Assembly (NCBI RefSeq): GCF_022229005.1
Contig: NZ_JAKKFD010000082.1
Location: 48,456-112,455, forward strand
Length of the DNA: 64,000 bases
Direction: 5' to 3'
DNA from: Micromonospora trifolii
GTDB taxonomy: Bacteria; Actinomycetota; Actinomycetes; Mycobacteriales; Micromonosporaceae
The notes under the pieces were generated by a model, which did not search any database, was not told the origin of the DNA, and was given only the letters and a program-made list of their open reading frames with translations. The position numbers and the translations under genes were made by a program. Positions 27,457 to 35,460 of the stretch are shown here, piece by piece (the first letter of the stretch is position 1; each line of letters starts with the position of its first letter).

Positions 27457-27777
27457 TCAGTTGGCCGCGCTGACGAGAATCTTGTCCTTGCCGGCCTTGT
27501 CCTTGCTGTTCTTCTTCATCGCGGCCTCGAACATCTTGCGCCAGCTCGTCACCTGCGGGTGACGACGCAGGAGCGCCCGCCGTTCGCGTTCGGTCATGCC
27601 GCCCCACACACCGAACTCGATCCGGTTGTCCAGCGCGTCGGCCAGGCACTCGTACCGAACTGGGCAGCTCCGGCAGATCCGCTTCGCCACGTTCTGTTCG
27701 GCGCCCTGTACGAACAACGCGTCCGGGTCCCCGTTCTGACATGCCGCCAGTGACGGCCAGTCAGTGATCATGCCCAT
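27457..27777 (-). CDS. whiB4: WhiB-family iron-sulfur regulator, WhiB4/WblA type
   Basis: 106 residues. Four cysteines for a [4Fe-4S] cluster: Cys13, Cys35, Cys38 and Cys44 (CRSCPVRYEC). The turn GVWGGMTERERRALLRRHP and the preceding DPDALFVQGAEQ closely match WhiB4 of M. tuberculosis (Rv3681c), WblA of Streptomyces. A basic Lys-rich tail follows. The ATG at 27777 has a run of Gs 8 nt upstream. WhiB proteins bind the primary sigma factor and DNA and respond to oxygen and NO; WblA governs development and antibiotic output in Streptomyces. Neighbours match the Rv3679-Rv3683 order. Confidence 0.88.
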   Translation of the reverse strand: MGMITDWPSLAACQNGDPDALFVQGAEQNVAKRICRSCPVRYECLADALDNRIEFGVWGGMTERERRALLRRHPQVTSWRKMFEAAMKKNSKDKAGKDKILVSAAN

Positions 27778-28175
27778 GTGTACACGTCCCCCCTTGCAGT
27801 ACCTACCGACCTCGTCGATGCACGTCAGCCGGCAATTCCCCCCGATCGTCCGGCCTGCCTTCCCCAAGGCGGCGCGAACGACATGTGGCGCTGTCGCCGC
27901 CCCCATCATGCTCTGTAGTCGACTGATTACGCAACGTTGTCGACGAAATCCATCATTCCGGACACTCCCGGCTTCCCGGGCCTTCGACCGCCGGTTACCC
28001 CGCCGAGGTCGGCGATAACGCTGCGCCGCCTCTCCGAATCGGAGGAGACTCACGCCGGGTCACACGCAACCAAGTACCGGGGGTCGTGCGTTTAGCACAA
28101 CGAGGGCAGCGCGCGCAGGAAATGGGGAAAGAACGCCCCAGCGCCCCTCGTCCCCTACTCGCGTACCATGCCGAG
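27778..28175. promoter_or_regulatory. 398-bp divergent region between whiB4 and the PBP gene
   Basis: No gene is seen. It must hold the promoters of both divergent genes. The palindrome CTCCGA-A-TCGGAG (28032-28044) lies near its middle, and TACCAT (28164-28169) sits 6 nt before the PBP start. The length suggests a long untranslated leader for whiB4. Confidence 0.4.
28164..28169 (+). promoter_or_regulatory. TACCAT -10 box, leaderless PBP gene
   Basis: TACCAT ends 6 nt before the GTG at 28176, which is why this start was chosen over in-frame codons further upstream. Confidence 0.45.
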
Positions 28176-30599
28176 GTGACCTGGATGCGGAAACGTGACC
28201 ACAATGTGCTGACCAACGCCGCATCGCTACTCGTGTGCGGCCTGCTGGCCGGCGTGGTGGTCGCTGCGGCGGCCTTCCCCGCGGTAGCGATGTCCGGCCT
28301 GGCCGCGAAGGCCGGTGCCGAGACATTCGGTGCCCTGCCCACGGAGCTGACGGTGGCCCGCGCGCCACAGATCAGCTACCTGTTGGCCTCGGACGGCAAG
28401 ACACCGCTCGCGACGATGTACGACGAGAACCGGCGGGACGTGAAACTCGCCGACATCTCACCGTTCATGCAGAAGGCCATCATCGCGGCCGAGGACCATG
28501 ACTTCTACAAGCACAACGGCGTCGACATCAACGGTGTCGCCCGCGCGTTCGTCAACAACCAGAGCGAGGGCTCCGGCCGGCAGGGCGCCTCGACGCTGAC
28601 GATGCAGTACGTCCGGCTGGCCATCGCCTACTCGGCCACCCACCCGGCGGACGTCGTCGCGGCGACCGAGGACACCAGCGCCCGCAAGCTGCGCGAGATG
28701 CGGCTGGCCCTCCAGGTCGACAAGGAATTCTCCAAGGACGAGATTCTCACCCGCTACCTCAACCTCGCCTCGTTCGGCAACGGCGCGTACGGCGTCTACG
28801 CCGCCAGCCAGGTCTACTTCGGTAAGCCGCCGAGCAAGCTGAAGATCGAGGAAGCGGCGTTGCTGGCCGGCATGGTCAAGGCGCCGACGACGAACGACCC
28901 GACCACCGAGGCCGGTTACCCGCTCGCCAAGGACCGTCGCGACTACGTCATCCAGAACATGGTCGACATCAAGGCCATCACCCAGCAGGAGGCCGACGCC
29001 GCCAAGGCTGTCGAGCTGAAGGTGAAGGACAAGCGCACCCCGAACGGCTGCGTCGCCGCCAACGTCAACGAGTGGGGCTTCTTCTGCGACTACTTCTACC
29101 GCTGGTGGATGGATCAGGAGACGTTCGGCTCGACCAGGTACGACCGGGAACGCCGATTGAAGAGCGGCGGCTACAACGTCGTGACCTCGATCGACATCCA
29201 GGCGCAGCGCGCCGCGGACAAGGCGGTCCGTAAGGCCAAGAGCGTGAACAGCAAGGAAGCGGCAATGGTCGCGGTGATCGAGCCGGGCACCGGCCGGGTG
29301 CGGGCGCTCGCGGTCAACCGGCAGTTCAAGCTCGACGACCCGAAGAACCCGAAGAACAAGATCTCCAGCGATCCCGCGAAGAGCAAGAAGAAGATCCGGG
29401 GCAACTACCCGGCGACGGTCAACCCGCTGCTCACCGGCGGTGACGGCATCACCGGCTACCAGGCCGGGTCGACGTTCAAGATGTTCACCATCGTCGCGGC
29501 CCTGGAGAAGGGCATCCCGCTCGGCCACACGATCAACGCGCAGAAGCAGTTCCGGTCGGAATACATCATCCGGCCCGGCCCGGCGGCCTGCCCGGGGACC
29601 AACCTGTACTGCCCCACCAACTCGACCGAGAGCATGGCCGGCGTACACAACATGTGGAGCGCGTTCGGCCGGTCGGTGAACACCTACTTCGTGCCGCTCC
29701 AGCAGCAGGTCGGCGCCGAGAACGTGGTCAAGGCCGCCAAGCGGCTGGGCATCAACTTCCGGTCCGAGGAAGATCTGACCCTGGAAAAGGGCGCGCACCA
29801 GTGGGGCGCGTTCACCCTGGGCGTCTCGCAGACCACCCCGCTGGACCTGGCCAACGCCTACGCCACACTGGCCGCGGACGGCAAGTACTGCGAACCGATC
29901 CCGGTGCAGGAGATCCGCGACCCGGAGGGCAACAAGCTGGACATCGCCAACCCGCGCTGCGAGAAGCGGTTCAGCACCGAGGTGGCCCGCGCCGCCGTGG
30001 ACGCGGCCCGCTGCCCGGTCGGCGACAGGTCGTCGTCCACCCGGTGCACGGGGGCGACCGCCGGAAACGTGCGCGGCGACGTCGGTTACCCGGTGGCCGG
30101 CAAGTCCGGCACCACCGACTCGGAGAAGACCGCCGCGCTGGTCGCGATGACCAAGCAGTACGCGGTCGCGGGCATCATGGCCGACCCGGACTGGCCGCAG
30201 ACCAACGTGAAGATGAAGCACGCGGAGAAGGACGGCATCAACCCGCCGGTCTGGGAGACGCTGCGGGACGCCATGAAGGGCAAGCCGAAGATCCAGTTCG
30301 AGCCGCCGGGCCAGAAGATCTCCGAGGGTGATCAGCGCAGCATCCCCGACGTGAAGTGCATCTCGGTGGAGCAGGCGAAGACGCGGCTCAAGGGCGCCGG
30401 CTTCGAGCCGACCGTCTCCAGCGCGAAGGTGCCGTCCTCCTGCAAGGCCGGCGAGGCGGCCGGCACCAGCCCGGACGGACGCACGATCAAGAATGGCGTG
30501 GTCACCATCGAGGTCAGCAGTGGTGGCGGCACGCCGGGCAACACCAACGGCACTCCGGGCGGCCAACCCGCCAGACCCGGCGGGCGTCCGAACGGCTGA
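28176..30599 (+). CDS. ponA2: Bifunctional penicillin-binding protein (PonA2-like)
   Basis: 807 residues. A membrane anchor (about 12-35) is followed by a GT51 transglycosylase domain with catalytic Glu106 in AAEDHDFY. A penicillin-binding transpeptidase domain follows, with Ser432-x-x-Lys435 (AGSTFKMF), an SVN triad and Lys643-Ser-Gly (GKSGTT). One PASTA domain (about 720-787) with two cysteines and a Gly/Pro/Asn tail end the protein. It polymerises and crosslinks peptidoglycan outside the membrane. Position next to whiB4 and a metallophosphoesterase gene is that of ponA2 (Rv3682). PASTA domains bind muropeptides. Confidence 0.9.
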   Translation: MTWMRKRDHNVLTNAASLLVCGLLAGVVVAAAAFPAVAMSGLAAKAGAETFGALPTELTVARAPQISYLLASDGKTPLATMYDENRRDVKLADISPFMQKAIIAAEDHDFYKHNGVDINGVARAFVNNQSEGSGRQGASTLTMQYVRLAIAYSATHPADVVAATEDTSARKLREMRLALQVDKEFSKDEILTRYLNLASFGNGAYGVYAASQVYFGKPPSKLKIEEAALLAGMVKAPTTNDPTTEAGYPLAKDRRDYVIQNMVDIKAITQQEADAAKAVELKVKDKRTPNGCVAANVNEWGFFCDYFYRWWMDQETFGSTRYDRERRLKSGGYNVVTSIDIQAQRAADKAVRKAKSVNSKEAAMVAVIEPGTGRVRALAVNRQFKLDDPKNPKNKISSDPAKSKKKIRGNYPATVNPLLTGGDGITGYQAGSTFKMFTIVAALEKGIPLGHTINAQKQFRSEYIIRPGPAACPGTNLYCPTNSTESMAGVHNMWSAFGRSVNTYFVPLQQQVGAENVVKAAKRLGINFRSEEDLTLEKGAHQWGAFTLGVSQTTPLDLANAYATLAADGKYCEPIPVQEIRDPEGNKLDIANPRCEKRFSTEVARAAVDAARCPVGDRSSSTRCTGATAGNVRGDVGYPVAGKSGTTDSEKTAALVAMTKQYAVAGIMADPDWPQTNVKMKHAEKDGINPPVWETLRDAMKGKPKIQFEPPGQKISEGDQRSIPDVKCISVEQAKTRLKGAGFEPTVSSAKVPSSCKAGEAAGTSPDGRTIKNGVVTIEVSSGGGTPGNTNGTPGGQPARPGGRPNG

Positions 30600-30613
30600 G
30601 CCGACGAGTAGGA

Positions 30614-30654
30614 CACAACGGGCGGGCACCCTCCTCGGGTGCCCGCCCGTTGTG
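30614..30654 (+). terminator. Strong terminator after the PBP gene
   Basis: Perfect 18-bp stem (30614-30631 with 30637-30654) and a 5-nt loop TCCTC, followed by a short T/C-rich stretch (TCTGTC). It is 14 nt past the PBP stop and also faces the convergent YqeY gene. Confidence 0.88.
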
Positions 30655-30711
30655 TCTGTCCGGATCAGTGAGCGGCGGCAAGACGTCCTGCCGCGCCGCT
30701 GACCCGCCGGG

Positions 30712-31167
30712 TCAGAGACCGAGCTGTCGGCGTACCTCGGCGGCCACCCGGCCACCCTCGGCCTGGCCCGCCACCGCAGCCTGGGCCGCCTTCATCGCCG
30801 GGCCCATCTGGGCCTTGCCGGTGAAGCCGCCCGCGGCGAGCGCCCCCGACACCAGTTGGGTCAGCTCGGCGTCCGAGAGTTGCGTGGGCAGGTAGCGGTC
30901 CAGCACCTCACCCTCGGCGCTCTCCTTCGCGGCCTGCTCGGCGCGGCCGGCGTCGGCGAAGGCGGTGGCCGCCTCCCGACGCTTCTTGGCTTCCTTGGTC
31001 AGCACCGCGAGCACCTCGTCATCGGTGAGCTCGCGCTTGGCCTTGCCGGCGACCTCGGCGGTGCCGACGGCGGCCAGGGCCATCCGCAGCGTGGAGGTGG
31101 TCAGCTCGTCGCGCGCCTTGAGCGCGGAACGCATGTCGGCAGTGAGGCGGTCCTTCAGCGTGCTCAT
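30712..31167 (-). CDS. GatB/YqeY domain protein
   Basis: 151 residues, the usual YqeY length: N-terminal helices (MSTLKDRLTADMRSALKARD), the motif LTDDEVLAVLTKEAKKRREA and the C-terminal QMGPAMKAAQAAV region with a terminal RRQLGL. The domain is related to the C-terminal tRNA-binding part of GatB, the aspartyl/glutamyl-tRNA amidotransferase subunit, but stand-alone YqeY has no fixed role. The ATG at 31167 is 25 bp from the start of the divergent metallophosphoesterase gene, and TAGTTT (minus strand, 31181-31176) lies 8 nt before it, so the message is probably leaderless. Confidence 0.87.
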   Translation of the reverse strand: MSTLKDRLTADMRSALKARDELTTSTLRMALAAVGTAEVAGKAKRELTDDEVLAVLTKEAKKRREAATAFADAGRAEQAAKESAEGEVLDRYLPTQLSDAELTQLVSGALAAGGFTGKAQMGPAMKAAQAAVAGQAEGGRVAAEVRRQLGL

Positions 31168-31175
31168 GGACGGTC

Positions 31176-31185
31176 AAACTACCCT
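31176..31185. promoter_or_regulatory. Overlapping divergent -10 boxes
   Basis: The minus-strand TAGTTT (31181-31176) for the YqeY gene and the plus-strand TACCCT (31180-31185) for the metallophosphoesterase overlap by 2 bp. Both starts lie 7-8 nt from their box, so only one polymerase could bind at a time. Confidence 0.45.
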
Positions 31186-31192
31186 GAACGCC

Positions 31193-32086
31193 ATGCGAAA
31201 GCGCACACTATTCCGGCTCGCCGCCGGAACCGCCACGATCGGCGCGGCCACCCTCGCGTACGCGTCGCTCGTCGAGCGCAACATGTTCACCCTGCGGCGG
31301 TACGACGTGCCGGTGCTCCCGGCCGACGCGGAACCGCTGCGTGTGCTGCACCTGTCGGACCTGCACATGATGCCCGACCAGGCGCGCAAACAGCGCTGGG
31401 TGGCATCGCTGGCCGCCCTCGACCCCGATCTGGTGGTCGTGACCGGCGACAACATGGCGCACCCGGGCGCGGTGCCCGGGGTGCTGCGGGCCCTGCAACC
31501 ACTGCTGGACTACCCGGGCGCGTTCGTGTTCGGCTCCAACGACTACACCGGGCCGGTGTTGAAGAACCCGTTCACCTACTTCCTGCCCGACCGGGAGTAC
31601 ACCGAAGGCGTCGAACTGCCCTACGAGGAGCTGCGTCAGGTCTTCACCGGCGCCGGTTGGGCCGACCTCAACAACGCCCGGACGATGCTGAAGGCTGGCG
31701 GCCGACAGCTCGACCTGGTCGGCGTCGACGACCCGCACATCGACCTTGACGACTACCCCTCGGTGGCCGGCGCGGTGTCGTCCTCGGCGGACCTCTCCAT
31801 CGCGCTGACGCACTCACCCGAGCCACGGGTGCTCGACCAGATGGCGGCGGACGGCTTCGGGCTGCTGCTGGCCGGGCACACCCACGGTGGTCAGGTCTGC
31901 GTACCGGGCTACGGGGCGCTGGTGACCAACTGCGGTCTGCCCCGCTCGATGGCGCGCGGTCTGCACCGGTGGCCGGGCTCGGACTCCTGGCTGCACGTCT
32001 CCGCCGGCCTCGGCACCCACCCGACCGCCCCGATCCGCTTCGCCTGCCCCCCGGAGGCCAGCATCCTCACCCTCATCCCACGCTGA
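31193..32086 (+). CDS. Metallophosphoesterase (Rv3683-like)
   Basis: 297 residues. An N-terminal hydrophobic segment (about 4-24) anchors or exports it. The calcineurin-type motifs follow in order: LHLSDLHMM, VVTGDNMAHP, FGSNDY and LLLAGHTHGGQV. The DLH/GDN/GND/GHTH set is that of di-metal phosphoesterases such as YkuE. Substrate unknown; a lipid or cell-wall phosphate is likely given the position beside a PBP gene in both this genome and M. tuberculosis. The ATG at 31193 lies 7 nt past TACCCT. The gene is followed by tRNA-Pro. Confidence 0.87.
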   Translation: MRKRTLFRLAAGTATIGAATLAYASLVERNMFTLRRYDVPVLPADAEPLRVLHLSDLHMMPDQARKQRWVASLAALDPDLVVVTGDNMAHPGAVPGVLRALQPLLDYPGAFVFGSNDYTGPVLKNPFTYFLPDREYTEGVELPYEELRQVFTGAGWADLNNARTMLKAGGRQLDLVGVDDPHIDLDDYPSVAGAVSSSADLSIALTHSPEPRVLDQMAADGFGLLLAGHTHGGQVCVPGYGALVTNCGLPRSMARGLHRWPGSDSWLHVSAGLGTHPTAPIRFACPPEASILTLIPR

Positions 32087-32127
32087 CCGTCCCGCCGCCC
32101 GCTGGGCTGGGCGGCGGGGTACCGAGT

Positions 32128-32155
32128 TTGACCATCGGGGCGGGTGGGCTACTAT
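32128..32155 (+). promoter_or_regulatory. Promoter of tRNA-Pro
   Basis: TTGACC (32128-32133), a 16-nt spacer and TACTAT (32150-32155) are close to the housekeeping consensus. The tRNA begins 15 nt after the -10 box. Confidence 0.75.
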
Positions 32156-32169
32156 TTGTCGGCACGCCT

Positions 32170-32246
<77 letters not shown>

Positions 32247-32253
32247 GAGGTAA

Positions 32254-32284
32254 GAGGGCACATCCGATTCCTGGATGTGCCCTC
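32254..32284 (+). terminator. Terminator after tRNA-Pro
   Basis: Perfect 12-bp stem GAGGGCACATCC / GGATGTGCCCTC with a 7-nt loop, 8 nt past the CCA end. Confidence 0.85.
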
Positions 32285-32457
32285 CGGCATATCTGCGGTC
32301 CGCAGCGGCTCCAGGCCCCAGCGGCGACCGCATCCCGTTGGGCGACCTGGCAGCGCCTCGATGATGCCCCTCGGCCCAGTTTCACAGTCTGCTGCCGGCC
32401 TTCAACCTTTTGACCCTCGACGGAGTCGTGAGAGGTAACCAATCGAGGCGGGGGCGT

Positions 32458-32976
32458 ATGGCAGTTGACGACGAGCATTTTCGAGAGTTCGTCGAGACGC
32501 GCTACATCGATCTCCTGCGCGTGGCGTACCACCTCACCGGCTCGACCCAGGATGCCGAGGATCTGGTGCAGGCCGCGCTGGTGAAGGTGATGCGTCGGTG
32601 GCGGCGGGTCGACGACCCGATGGCCTACCTGCGGCGAGTCATGATCAACCAGCACATCAGCGTCTGGCGTCGCCACCGGATGCACGAGGTGGTGACCGCG
32701 TTCTTCCCCGAGCGGCCCACCCGGGACATGACCGAGACGGTTACCGAACGGCGTGCTCTCTACGACGCGATGCGGGCGCTGACACCTCGTACCCGTGCCG
32801 TGATCGTGCTTCGGTACGTGGTCGATCTGCCGGAGGCGGAGGTCGCGGCCGCTCTCGGCTGCTCCGTCGGGTCGGTCAAGAGTCGCGCATCACGAGGATT
32901 GGCCCGCCTGCGCCTGGCGCTGGCGCCTGACGCAGCACCGACCGGGACGACGAAGATGACGGGGGTAACACCATGA
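32458..32976 (+). CDS. SigE-family RNA polymerase sigma factor
   Basis: 172 residues: sigma region 2 (LLRVAYHLTGSTQDAEDLVQ, VKVMRRWRR) and region 4 (LTPRTRAVIVLRYV, then EVAAALGCSVGSVKSRASRG), as in the SigE family of actinobacterial ECF factors. The ATG at 32458 follows a GAGGCGGGGG ribosome-binding region. Its stop overlaps the next start (ATGA), so it is translated together with a membrane protein that is likely to hold it at the membrane. It probably directs an extracytoplasmic stress or cell-envelope regulon. The trigger is not evident. Confidence 0.88.
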   Translation: MAVDDEHFREFVETRYIDLLRVAYHLTGSTQDAEDLVQAALVKVMRRWRRVDDPMAYLRRVMINQHISVWRRHRMHEVVTAFFPERPTRDMTETVTERRALYDAMRALTPRTRAVIVLRYVVDLPEAEVAAALGCSVGSVKSRASRGLARLRLALAPDAAPTGTTKMTGVTP

Positions 32977-34421
32977 CGGTCGACGATGAGCTGAGCCAGG
33001 CCCTCGCCGAGTTGAGCAGGACACTGACCCCGCAGCCAGACCCGTACGGCCGAGCGAGGGCGCGATACCGACGGAGCCGGCAGCGACGCTTCGGGGGGCT
33101 GGTTCTGGCCCTCGTGGTCTCCGTGGGAAGCACGGCCTTCGCCATCGCCAGCCCGGGCCGGACCACGCAGCCACTACCGGCCGACCCGTCGAAGTCCATC
33201 GCACCCGTGCTGGTGTGGTCGGACCGACTCCTCCAGTCGCCGCCGCGCGGTGCCGTCGCTCGGGACAGCAGTTACGTTCGTCAGCTCTCCGAGCAGTTGA
33301 TGGCCGCCCAACGCCGGGGAGAACTCTCCCGCTTGACGGTGCCGGTGAGCGGGGTCAAGGTCCTCTTCGCCGACGACGTGGACGGCCACCGGGTCGCCCT
33401 GGCCGCCTTCGTCCGTAACCAGCCCGATCCGGTCACCGGCTGGCCGAGCGCCGCGGCGTGGCTGGTCGCCGACGAGGGTGCCAGCGCCCAGGAACTGGCC
33501 AGCACCGCCTCCGTCCGGGGGGTCAGCGACGCTCTGGAACCCTACGAGAGCCTGGCCGTGGACGGCCCGGACGATGCACACGTGGCGATCGCTCCGGCCG
33601 GCTGCGTCTTCCTCAGCTCACCGTTGCCCGACGGAGACACCTTCCGGTGGGCCCCGGAGCCGACCGGGTCCTATCTGGTCCGTACGGCGCGGACCCAGCG
33701 GCCCGAGTGGTGGCGGGTCGACTGCGGCGAGGTGACTCGCCAGATAACACCCGGGCCGGGTTCGCTGGCCTCCAAGCCGATCACCGACGCTCAGCTCGCG
33801 ACGGCGATGTCCCGCGTACGCGGCAGTGTCGAGCAGCAACGTGCCCGGGAGTTGGTGTACCAGTGGGCCCAGTCGGAGGGTTACCGCCTGACCGCCCTTC
33901 CGAGTGTCGTTTGGGGCGGGCACCTCGCTGGTCTCCCTACCGGCCTGGCCGACACGTCGCCGGCCGCTGGAGAGCCGTCGGTGGAGGACGGCCAGGTGAC
34001 GGTCCTGGCCGCTCCCACTGTGGGCGGCGACTGGATCGGTGAGGTGTCGATCGCCCCCGACGAGCCACGGTCCGACGGCCTGCTCAGCACCGGTACCTCC
34101 TTCACCACGACGGCAGACCCGACCGATCCCGCCGGCGTGCTGGCCGTGTCCATCGACGACGACACCGGCGGCAGCGAGGGCCAGCAGTCCCTGCTCGTGG
34201 TGACGCCGGCAGCCGCCACCACTGTGCGCGTCCTGCGCGATGGGCAGGAGGTGGCGAGGAGCGCCGTCAGCGGCTCCGGGACGGCCATGCAGGTGCCCCG
34301 CCCCACCGCGGGCCTTGTCGTGGAGGCGCTCGACGCGTCCGGCGGGACAATTGCCAGCGGTCAGGTGTCCACGCAGGGCTCCCGGCGGACGATCGAGACC
34401 AACACCTGGAACCAGGAGTGA
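32973..34421 (+). CDS. Membrane partner of the SigE-type factor (possible anti-sigma)
   Basis: 482 residues: a short cytoplasmic N-terminus (about 1-38, LSQALAELSRTLTPQ then a basic RARARYRRSRQRR), one membrane helix (about 40-60), and a 420-residue extracellular region rich in beta-strand. No zinc-binding HxxxCxxC anti-sigma motif is present. The Pro-Tyr-Gly motif near residue 24 is common in proteins encoded beside SigE-family factors. It is coupled to the sigma gene (ATGA). A role as anti-sigma or sensor is inferred from coupling and topology only. Confidence 0.65.
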   Translation: MTVDDELSQALAELSRTLTPQPDPYGRARARYRRSRQRRFGGLVLALVVSVGSTAFAIASPGRTTQPLPADPSKSIAPVLVWSDRLLQSPPRGAVARDSSYVRQLSEQLMAAQRRGELSRLTVPVSGVKVLFADDVDGHRVALAAFVRNQPDPVTGWPSAAAWLVADEGASAQELASTASVRGVSDALEPYESLAVDGPDDAHVAIAPAGCVFLSSPLPDGDTFRWAPEPTGSYLVRTARTQRPEWWRVDCGEVTRQITPGPGSLASKPITDAQLATAMSRVRGSVEQQRARELVYQWAQSEGYRLTALPSVVWGGHLAGLPTGLADTSPAAGEPSVEDGQVTVLAAPTVGGDWIGEVSIAPDEPRSDGLLSTGTSFTTTADPTDPAGVLAVSIDDDTGGSEGQQSLLVVTPAAATTVRVLRDGQEVARSAVSGSGTAMQVPRPTAGLVVEALDASGGTIASGQVSTQGSRRTIETNTWNQE

Positions 34422-34458
34422 GACGGCCGCCGGCACTGTGACGCCTATCGGACACCGC

Positions 34459-34481
34459 ACCGGCAGCCTTCAGCTGCCGGT
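34459..34481 (+). terminator. Terminator after the sigma operon
   Basis: Perfect 9-bp stem ACCGGCAGC / GCTGCCGGT with loop CTTCA, about 40 nt past the stop, ending in an A/T-rich stretch (TATAGGTGTTT). Confidence 0.7.
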
Positions 34482-34561
34482 ATAGGTGTTTCTACCGATC
34501 CCCCGAGAGGCTGCCGCCCCTAGCGTCAGTGACACACCACACTGTCCGAGGGAGACCACCG

Positions 34562-35386
34562 ATGACCATCGCACCCGATCTCATCGCCGTGAAGGCACGC
34601 CAGCAGGTGACATGGGCCAGCGGTGACTACGGCGCGGTCGCCGCTCTCATCCATCCGATCTCCGAGCTTCTGGTGACCGCCGCCGACCTGTCGGCCGGCG
34701 CCCGCGTACTCGACGTGGCGACCGGGTCCGGCAACGCCGCCATCGCCGCCGCCCGCTGCGGCTGCGTCGTGACCGGCGTCGACTACGTACCGGAACTGTT
34801 GGAACGCGGCCAGGCCCGCGCCGCTGCGGAACGACTTCCGGTCACGTTCGTGACCGGCGACGCGGAGCGTCTGGCGTACGCCGACGGATCCTTCGACGCG
34901 GTCCTCTCCGTCGTCGGGGTGATGTTCGCGCCGGACCAGGAGCGGGCGGCGGCCGAGTTGGTCCGGGTCTGTCGACCCGGCGGCACTGTGGCGCTGGCGT
35001 CGTGGACGCCGCAGGGCTTCATCGGCGACCTGTTCCGTACTGTGGGGCGGCACGTGCCTCCACCGGCGGGGCTGCGCCCGCCGGTGGAGTGGGGCGACGA
35101 GGGCCGGGTCCGCGAACTGCTCGGCGCGGCAGTGGGTGAACTGCGGGCGGTACGCCGGGAGTTCGTCTTCCGCTTCGGCACACCGGAGGAGTTCGCCGAC
35201 TTCTTCCGGGTCAACTACGGGCCGACGTTGAAGGCGTTCGAGGCACTGCCCGAGGAGCGACGCCCGGACCTGCACGCCGATCTGGTGGAACTGGCCCGCA
35301 CCCACAACCGCGCCACCGACGCCACGGTCCGCATCCCGGCGGAGTACCTGGAGGTCGTGGCGCAGCTGATCCCCGACCCGGCCTGA
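34562..35386 (+). CDS. Class I SAM-dependent methyltransferase
   Basis: 274 residues. Motif I VLDVATGSGNAAIAAA, then GVDYVPELLERG, FVTGDAERLAYADGSFDAVL and LVRVCRPGGTVALASW: a UbiE/COQ5-like methyltransferase of the type-11 group. The C-terminal third is helical. The ATG at 34562 has a GAGGGAG site about 7 nt upstream. The gene stands alone between terminators, so no pathway can be inferred. Small-molecule O- or C-methylation is typical of the group. Confidence 0.85.
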   Translation: MTIAPDLIAVKARQQVTWASGDYGAVAALIHPISELLVTAADLSAGARVLDVATGSGNAAIAAARCGCVVTGVDYVPELLERGQARAAAERLPVTFVTGDAERLAYADGSFDAVLSVVGVMFAPDQERAAAELVRVCRPGGTVALASWTPQGFIGDLFRTVGRHVPPPAGLRPPVEWGDEGRVRELLGAAVGELRAVRREFVFRFGTPEEFADFFRVNYGPTLKAFEALPEERRPDLHADLVELARTHNRATDATVRIPAEYLEVVAQLIPDPA

Positions 35387-35394
35387 CCCCCGTC

Positions 35395-35420
35395 CGCGCC
35401 ACCGCGTTCGAGGTGGCGCG
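35395..35420. terminator. Terminator between convergent genes
   Basis: Perfect 9-bp stem CGCGCCACC / GGTGGCGCG with an 8-nt loop, just after the methyltransferase stop. Confidence 0.6.
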
Positions 35421-35423
35421 GGT

Positions 35424-35460
35424 GGTCAGTCCTGCCGTCAGGTGCGGTCAGTCCTGCCGT
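35424..35460. repeat. 22-bp tandem duplication at the 3' end of a gene
   Basis: GGTCAGTCCTGCCGT occurs at 35424-35438 and again at 35446-35460 (period 22 bp). The second copy holds the stop codon of the minus-strand gene ending at 35448. Confidence 0.6.

Noticed and set aside
27455..27475. CGTCAG/CTGACG hairpin between ArsA gene 2 and whiB4
   Set aside because: Only 6 bp of stem, and inside whiB4 coding sequence.
28458..30755. 765-codon minus-strand frame across the PBP gene
   Set aside because: Shadow of the PBP frame; composition is unlike real proteins of this genome.
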